A DNA stretch of 57,194 nucleotides from an uncultured Lamprocystis sp. Lineage in GTDB: Bacteria; Pseudomonadota; Gammaproteobacteria; Chromatiales; Chromatiaceae. Under the pieces are notes generated by a model, which saw only the letters and a program-made list of their open reading frames with translations, was not told the origin of the DNA and ran no database searches. Shown piece after piece: positions 50,906-57,194 of the stretch (position 1 is the stretch's first letter; each line of letters begins with the position of its first letter). Made by a program: the position numbers and the translations under genes. The stretch lies in assembly GCF_903933125.1 (NCBI RefSeq), contig NZ_CAIZIZ010000395.1, positions 1 to 57,194 on the forward strand, given 5' to 3'.

Positions 50906-53301
50906 GGTGCGATCCGCCGCAGGTGGGCGGCAAAGGCGTCCGCTGGTTTGAACCCGACCAGACGCAGCCCCGGCGTCTCGGTACCGGCGGAATCGAAGAA
51001 CAGGATGGCCGGAGGGCCGGGGAGTTTGAAGCGGCCCTGCATCAGTGCCTGGTCGGCGGCGTCATTGGCGGTCACATCCGCCTGGAGCAGCACAAACCGG
51101 CCAAGCTCTTGGATCACCGTCGGGTCGCTGAAGGTGTAACGCTCCATCTCTTTGCAGGACACGCACCAGTCGGCGTAGAAGTCGAGCATCACTGGTTTAC
51201 CGGCAGTGGTTGCAGCCGCGAGTTCCCGATCCAGGTCTGCCGTGGTTTTGATCCGCTTGAACTGCGCATGGGGCAGGGCACTGCCGGCCCCGCCGCCGAC
51301 CAGCAGACCGCGCAATGGCTGAACGGTGTCTTTGCCGCCCGCCGCGGCGCCGACGAGCATCAAAGCGCCGTAGATCAGCAACCCGACGCCCAGTCCCTTC
51401 CATAACCGGGTCCAGCCGCTCGCCTCGGCGGGGATCTGATTGAGCGCCCCCAGGTAAACCGCGGAGCAGATCAGGAGCAGCCCCCAGAGCAGCAGCGCCA
51501 CAGCCGCGGGCAGGATCCGCTCCAGCATGGTCAGGGCCACCGCCAGCAGGGCGACTCCGAACACCGCTTTGACCGCATCCATCCAGGCGCCGGCGCGGGG
51601 CAGCAGCTTGCCGGCCGAGGTGCCGATGGCGACCAGGGGTGCGCCCATCCCCAGGCTCAGCGCGAAGAGCGCAACCCCGCCCAGCACCGCGTCGCCGGTC
51701 TGACTGATATAAATCAGTGCGCCAAACAGCGGCGGGGCGACACAGGGTCCGACGATCAGGGCTGAGAGCAGGCCCATGATGGCCACGCCGATCAGGGTGC
51801 CGCCCGCCTGTTTGTTGCTGACCTCCGCCAGCCTGGATTGAAGGCTCGACGGCAGTTGCAGGTCATAGAACCCGAACATCGAGAGCGCCAGCAACACAAA
51901 GATCAGGGCGAAGGCCGAGAGTATCCACGGATTCTGAAAGGCCGCCTGAAGGTTGGCGCCGAACAGCCCGGCCAGCACCCCGGCGACGGTATAGGTCAGC
52001 GCCATCGCCAGAACGTAGACCAGGGACAGGGTGAAGGCCCGACGGGTGGTGATACCGGGGCCGACGCCCGCGATAATCCCGGAGAGGATGGGGATCATCG
52101 GGAAGACGCAGGGGGTGAACGCGAGCAAGAGGCCGAAGCCAAAGAACAGGGCGATGACCGTCCACAGGTTGCGCTCGGCCAGCACGGACGCGATGCGGTC
52201 CTGCTCAGCGACCGGTTCCGGCGCACTGACTGACCGGTCGGTCGCCGGTGGCGCGCTGACCGACGGGTCTTGGGCCTGTTGCTGCCCGGCGGCAGCGACC
52301 TGAGCGGCCGGCGGCAGGGCGAGCGTGACCCGCTGGGTCTGTGGCGGATAGCAAATGCCGCGCTCGGCGCAGCCCTGGTACTTGGCGACCACGGTGACCG
52401 CGCTCTCTGCCGGACCATGGCGTAATAACGGCAGGGCGAGTGCAACCCGATCATGGTAGACCGCGACATCGCCGGTGCTGCCGTCCGGCAGGATCGTGTT
52501 GCGCTTGATCTCGCCGGGGGGGAGTTGGAAAGCGCCCAGGGAGACGTCGGTCGCGCCGTCCAGGGCAATCTCTACTTTCTCCCGATAGAGATAGGTCCCG
52601 GGGGCGATGTCCCAGGTCAGGTCGATCCGCTCCGGGGCGCCCAGCTCGGCCTGGAAGACGAATGCCTGTTCAGCCGTCAGGAGATCGTCGTCGATTCCAG
52701 GTCCCACTTGCGACACCAGGCTTTGCGCGATGCCTGAGATTGGCCCGCCGGGGCGATGGCCGGTGAGCGGCGCCGGCGCGACGTCCGGCACGGCGGCGGC
52801 GACGCGCAGCGGGGCGGCTTCCGCGGCGGTCTGGGGCAAGCGCACCACGAGCGTTTGCCGCTGCGGGGGATAACAGAGCCCCGCGTCCGCGCAACCCTGG
52901 GAGGTCGCCTCGATCGTCAGCGCGTCGGTGTTTGTCCGCCGGGTGACCGGGATGCGGACCTCCACCTGGCCCCGGTAGACCTCGACCTCGCCGAAAAACG
53001 CGTCTTGTTTGCGTTGCGCCGTCGGCAGTTCCGGGTCGCCGAGTTCCACGTCTGGGAAGGGCGATGTGAATCGGAATTTGCTTTTGTAGAGATAGTAGCC
53101 GTCGGCGATGGTCCAGCGTGCCCGCACCGCGGCGGCGCCGTCCGCCGTGGCGGTGACCTGGAAGGCTTGCTCCGGCAGCAGGAATTCCTCATCGACCGCC
53201 ATGGACGCGGCGGTACCAAAGACCAGAAGCACAAGCACCACCGCCTGGATCCAACGGTCGGCAGGCTGGAACCCGCGGCTCAGTCGTCTGTTTGCGTGCA
53301 T
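50902..53301 (-). CDS. dsbD: Thiol:disulfide interchange protein DsbD with two periplasmic alpha domains
   Basis: DsbD moves electrons from cytosolic thioredoxin across the membrane to periplasmic proteins. The 799-residue protein has a signal peptide (about 1-35). Two copies of the N-terminal DsbD-alpha domain follow (about 38-157 and 205-332), each with its cysteine pair (Cys137/Cys143 in GCADAGLCYPP; Cys311/Cys317 in GCAERGICYPP). The eight-helix beta domain has Cys398 in FTPCVFPMIP and Cys520 in VGPCVAPP. A C-terminal thioredoxin-like gamma domain has WCVSC (Cys713, Cys716). E. coli DsbD (565) has a single alpha domain. It overlaps cutA and tlpA at its ends. Confidence 0.93.
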   Translation of the reverse strand: MHANRRLSRGFQPADRWIQAVVLVLLVFGTAASMAVDEEFLLPEQAFQVTATADGAAAVRARWTIADGYYLYKSKFRFTSPFPDVELGDPELPTAQRKQDAFFGEVEVYRGQVEVRIPVTRRTNTDALTIEATSQGCADAGLCYPPQRQTLVVRLPQTAAEAAPLRVAAAVPDVAPAPLTGHRPGGPISGIAQSLVSQVGPGIDDDLLTAEQAFVFQAELGAPERIDLTWDIAPGTYLYREKVEIALDGATDVSLGAFQLPPGEIKRNTILPDGSTGDVAVYHDRVALALPLLRHGPAESAVTVVAKYQGCAERGICYPPQTQRVTLALPPAAQVAAAGQQQAQDPSVSAPPATDRSVSAPEPVAEQDRIASVLAERNLWTVIALFFGFGLLLAFTPCVFPMIPILSGIIAGVGPGITTRRAFTLSLVYVLAMALTYTVAGVLAGLFGANLQAAFQNPWILSAFALIFVLLALSMFGFYDLQLPSSLQSRLAEVSNKQAGGTLIGVAIMGLLSALIVGPCVAPPLFGALIYISQTGDAVLGGVALFALSLGMGAPLVAIGTSAGKLLPRAGAWMDAVKAVFGVALLAVALTMLERILPAAVALLLWGLLLICSAVYLGALNQIPAEASGWTRLWKGLGVGLLIYGALMLVGAAAGGKDTVQPLRGLLVGGGAGSALPHAQFKRIKTTADLDRELAAATTAGKPVMLDFYADWCVSCKEMERYTFSDPTVIQELGRFVLLQADVTANDAADQALMQGRFKLPGPPAILFFDSAGTETPGLRLVGFKPADAFAAHLRRIAP

Positions 53302-53615
53302 GTCGTCATCCAGGTCAGGTAGTCGGGCAGTCCGTCGGTGATGGGCAGGGCAATGATCTCCGGCAGCTCGTAGGGGTGCAATCCGCGCAACGTCTCGCTC
53401 AGCGCGGGGACGCGCGCCGCCACCGTCTTGATCAGCAACAGGACCTCGGCCTCCCGCTGGACCTCACCCTGCCAGCGATAGATCGAGGTGAGGCCCGGCA
53501 GCAGGTTCACACAGGCGGCCAGCCGGTCGCCGACCAGCCGCTCGGCGATACGGGCGGCGGTCTCCTGATCCGGGCAGGTGCAGAATACCAGTCGGCAGTC
53601 GGTGTCGGTGGTCAT
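53280..53615 (-). CDS. cutA: Divalent-cation tolerance protein CutA
   Basis: CutA is a small trimeric protein implicated in copper and divalent-metal tolerance. The 111-residue sequence has VFCTCPDQETAARIAERLVG, LAACVNLLPGLTSIYRWQGE and HPYELPEIIALPI, the family pattern including the conserved histidine. It stands upstream of dsbD, as in many Gammaproteobacteria, with a 22-bp overlap. Confidence 0.95.
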   Translation of the reverse strand: MTTDTDCRLVFCTCPDQETAARIAERLVGDRLAACVNLLPGLTSIYRWQGEVQREAEVLLLIKTVAARVPALSETLRGLHPYELPEIIALPITDGLPDYLTWMTTCTQTDD

Positions 53616-53805
53616 GAATCACTCGGTCGGGCAGGTGGCGGACCGGCGGTTGGCGCGGTGCCGACGGCGGATGTGGGATGATACGGTGTCCGCGCGTGTT
53701 TGGCTGCTACTTGAACGCGTAGCCCTGGCACAGACCTTAAGCGTTGGCCGGACATCGGATACCACTCCGCGGCGAACCGCCGCAACCCACCCAGAGAACT
53801 TCACC

Positions 53806-54222
53806 GTGCCTCTCCTTCTGCTGCTTCTGTTTATTGGCCTGCCCCTGATCGAGGTCTACTTTCTGATCAAGGTCGGCTCGGTCATCGGCGCCTTCCCGAC
53901 GATCGCCGTGGCCATCCTCACCGCCATCCTCGGGACCTGGCTGGTGCGTCACCAGGGTTTCGGCGTGCTGATGCGGGTCCGGGACAGCATGGCGCGCGAT
54001 CAGATTCCGGCGCTGGAACTCCTGGACGGCGCCTTGATCCTGGTGGCCGGCCTGCTCCTGCTGCTGCCCGGCTTTCTCACCGACCTCGTCGGGTTTCTGC
54101 TTCTGGTCCCGCCGCTGCGTCGCCGGCTGATTCGCCGGTATATCCACATCGTCCCGGTCCCGACCGCGGGCCCGGATCGCGGGCCGCGGGTTATCGAGGG
54201 GCGGTGGCGGCGCGAAGACTGA
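53806..54222 (+). CDS. fxsA: FxsA family membrane protein
   Basis: FxsA is a cytoplasmic-membrane protein whose overexpression affects F exclusion of phage T7 in E. coli. The start is GTG at 53806 (PLLLLLLFIGLPLIEVYFLI), giving 138 residues; the longer frame crosses the cutA promoter and is not conserved. Three to four helices are seen, including VIGAFPTIAVAILTAILGTW and LILVAGLLLLLPGFLTDLVG. The tail is basic (RRRLIRRYIHI). It stands directly before groES-groEL, a common arrangement. Confidence 0.92.
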   Translation: MPLLLLLLFIGLPLIEVYFLIKVGSVIGAFPTIAVAILTAILGTWLVRHQGFGVLMRVRDSMARDQIPALELLDGALILVAGLLLLLPGFLTDLVGFLLLVPPLRRRLIRRYIHIVPVPTAGPDRGPRVIEGRWRRED

Positions 54223-54236
54223 GCACCGCTTAAACC

Positions 54237-54264
54237 TTGACACTCGTCGTTTAGGCCCTACTAT
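54237..54264 (+). promoter_or_regulatory. Promoter of groES-groEL
   Basis: TTGACA at 54237-54242 is followed after 16 bases by TACTAT at 54259-54264. The first base of the CIRCE operator is the last base of the -10, so repressor binding would block initiation. The upstream CTTGACA could also fit a sigma-32 -35. Confidence 0.6.
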
Positions 54265-54290
54265 TAGCACTCGCTTCTGATGAGTGCTAA
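54264..54290. promoter_or_regulatory. CIRCE operator (HrcA binding site)
   Basis: TTAGCACTC-N9-GAGTGCTAA is a perfect match to the CIRCE consensus. It implies repression of groESL by HrcA, whose gene is not in the window. It lies at the expected transcription start. Confidence 0.93.
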
Positions 54291-54357
54291 CAATCCCGGC
54301 CGCGACCAGCGCCGCGCACGCACTCCCCTCCGCCAACACCCTTCAAGGAGACACCAC

Positions 54358-54648
54358 ATGAACATTCGTCCCCTGCACGATCGCGTCGTCGTCCGCCGTA
54401 TGGAAGAGGAGCGCACCACCGCGGGCGGCATCGTCATCCCCGATTCCGCCACCGAAAAGCCGATCCAGGGCGAAGTGATCGCTGTCGGCCACGGCAAGAT
54501 TCTGGACAACGGCGAGACCCGTCCGCTGGACCTGAAGGTCGGCGACCGTGTCCTGTTCGGCAAGTATTCCGGCACCGAGGTCAAACTCGACGGCAAAGAT
54601 TTCCTGGTGATGCGCGAAGACGACATCATGGGCGTGGTCGAGGTCTGA
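54358..54648 (+). CDS. groES: Co-chaperonin GroES
   Basis: GroES caps the GroEL cavity during ATP-driven folding. The start [20 protein letters not shown] is preceded by AAGGAG seven bases upstream. The 96-residue protein has the mobile loop [20 protein letters not shown] and the roof/body motif [16 protein letters not shown]. It is co-transcribed with groEL 61 bp downstream. Confidence 0.97.
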   Translation: MNIRPLHDRVVVRRMEEERTTAGGIVIPDSATEKPIQGEVIAVGHGKILDNGETRPLDLKVGDRVLFGKYSGTEVKLDGKDFLVMREDDIMGVVEV

Positions 54649-54703
54649 TCGGCCCGCCGTCCCGTCCGCATTTCCACCTGACAACAAATTTCGATCGAGA
54701 TAG

Positions 54704-56359
<1,656 letters not shown>

Positions 56360-56390
56360 GCCGCAAGGCTTCACCGGTTTGGTGAGAAAA

Positions 56391-56415
56391 AGCCCCGCTT
56401 TGGCGGGGCTTTTTT
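56391..56415 (+). terminator. Intrinsic terminator of groESL
   Basis: The 8-bp stem AGCCCCGC / GCGGGGCT with a 4-base loop is followed by TTTTT. It lies 32 bp after the groEL stop and is preceded by A's, so it may also work in the other direction. Confidence 0.92.
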
Positions 56416-56607
56416 ATGGGTGTCTGACGATACCGCCTCCACGCGCGTTCTTGTCCTGCCGCATACCATGCGTTGTTGGCTGCGGACGATTCCTGACTCG
56501 CACGTTATTGCTGCCTGCTATGATTCAATTCACATCATCCGCCCCGAGCAGCCTCGCCTGGCCTCAGGCACCCGTTTCCTTGGTCACCATCAACCGAACG
56601 TCAACCC

Positions 56608-56796
56608 ATGCCGAGCGCCGACCAACTTAAGGCCCTGCTAAAGTCCCACGCGGAGGGGGACGAGGAGCGCTTCTACTCGATCGCGATGCAGGTTGCCGCC
56701 CACGAGGCGCGAGCCGGACACGGCAAACTCGCCACCGAGTTACGGTCCTTGATCGACGACGGCCTTGATCATAAATCCGGCCAAGACCCAGTCTAA
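56608..56796 (+). pseudogene. N-terminal fragment of an AAA-type ATPase
   Basis: The 62-residue frame begins MPSADQLKALLKSHAEGDEE and continues RFYSIAMQVAAHEARAGHGK, then LATELRSLIDDGLDHK. That pattern (LKALLKSH.EGD..RFY..A...AA.EAR.GHGKLA.EL) is familiar as the N-terminal segment of AAA ATPases of about 330 residues that are often paired with a subtilisin-like protease. No Walker A or B follows, because the frame stops and the DNA turns into repeat sequence. It is most likely a truncated remnant, though a free-standing small protein cannot be ruled out. Confidence 0.5.
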
Positions 56797-57194
56797 GGCT
56801 TGGTTAATCACCTGCGGGGGAGTGGCAGGACCCCCGAAATTGCGTACCCTTGGCAGTGCAAACCAACCGAGGGGAACGGAACATGATCGAAGGTCCTGCC
56901 GGGCTCGACTGTAGCGCAGACACGGGGGTCGATGCCATCGGGCGCGACGCGGCGGACGGCCCGCGGGTAGTCGTGAAGCACCGCTCGCGCCTGGAGCGGG
57001 CGCAACAGCGGGAGGCCGCCAAAGTACGCTTGGCGCAGGGGCAACCCCAACGGCACGTCGCCGCGGACAGCAATTCCGAATTTGGGCGACATCGCGCTGC
57101 CCTAAGGTGGATGCGGCGCGCGCGACCTCCGTGCCGGGGTCCTGACACCGAGCGGCGCGCCTTATCCACCCTACAGCGGAGCAGGTTCTGTAGG
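56797..57194. other. Non-coding right end with repeat sequence
   Basis: These 398 bases have no gene I can support. Open frames exist on both strands (56883 to the window end on plus; 56808-57092 on minus), which is expected at this GC content. The last 90 bases are an inverted repeat that seems to run on past the window end. Confidence 0.45.
57106..57170. repeat. Intergenic inverted repeat
   Basis: GGTGGATGCGGCGCGC at 57106-57121 faces GCGCGCCTTATCCACC at 57155-57170, matching at 14 of 16 positions. A second pair, CTACAG at 57171-57176 and CTGTAG at 57188-57193, follows. The sequence resembles short intergenic repeats containing GGTGGATAAGGCGC seen in related genomes. Confidence 0.5.

Noticed and set aside
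56883-57194. Plus-strand frame with GAGGGG before its ATG, open to the window end
   Set aside because: It runs into the inverted repeat at 57106-57170, is Arg-rich in the manner of GC-rich non-coding DNA, and competes with an open minus-strand frame.

Overview
The window is the replication-origin neighbourhood of a high-GC gammaproteobacterial chromosome. Gene order around rpmH/dnaA (mnmE, yidC, yidD, rnpA, rpmH | dnaA, dnaN, gyrB), the mnmG-rsmG-parA-parB-atpIBEFHAGDC block, and the dsbD-tlpA-aroQ-accBC-prmA-dusB-fis-purH block are all typical of Gammaproteobacteria. A Rpn-family (PD-(D/E)XK) transposase relic and the style of the intergenic repeats suggest a purple sulfur bacterium (Chromatiaceae), but that family assignment is an inference. 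Almost everything here is core metabolism. I found no rRNA, tRNA, CRISPR array, intact insertion sequence, prophage or defence island.

Layout. 1-700: decayed DNA with a frameshifted Rpn-family relic and a duplicated 39-bp repeat. 699-7371 (minus): wbpA, then an envelope operon exbB-exbD-msbA-lpxK-kdsB with a REP-like inverted repeat between msbA and lpxK. 7385-14707 (minus): a complete F1Fo ATP synthase operon, atpI to atpC, with a clear sigma-70 promoter and a hairpin terminator. 14782-19101 (minus): parB, parA, rsmG, mnmG. 19254-23261 (plus): a MoxR / DUF58 / transglutaminase (TgpA) module lying between mnmG and mnmE, which are adjacent in pseudomonads. 23223-27028 (minus): mnmE, yidC, yidD, rnpA, rpmH. 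27317-32622 (plus): dnaA, an oriC candidate, dnaN, two perfect parS sites where recF is usually found, and gyrB. 32688-36963 (minus): glyQ, glyS, gmhB and a PlsC-like acyltransferase.

36964-42462 (plus) is a nitrogen-regulation block: glnA, a small DUF4124 protein, ntrB and ntrC. Sigma-54-type promoter matches lie upstream of both glnA and ntrB, and an NtrC-type palindrome lies upstream of glnA. A 130-bp nested palindrome separates glnA from the DUF4124 gene. 42543-42935 is an unrecognised small gene. 42962-53615 (minus) runs cutA, dsbD (with a duplicated periplasmic domain), tlpA-like, aroQ, accB, accC, prmA, dusB, fis, purH and an LpxA-like acyltransferase. 53806-56359 (plus) is fxsA and groES-groEL, with a perfect CIRCE element. 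The right end holds an N-terminal AAA-ATPase fragment and another intergenic inverted repeat.

Together the genes cover origin firing and segregation (DnaA, DnaN, GyrB, ParABS), translation and tRNA modification, energy conversion, lipid A and membrane assembly, fatty-acid initiation, nitrogen control and protein folding. No wholly new system is evident. The points most worth a second look are the parS pair in place of recF, the TgpA module position, the two-alpha-domain DsbD, the LpxA paralogue, and the palindromic elements at 4396-4504 and 38994-39123.
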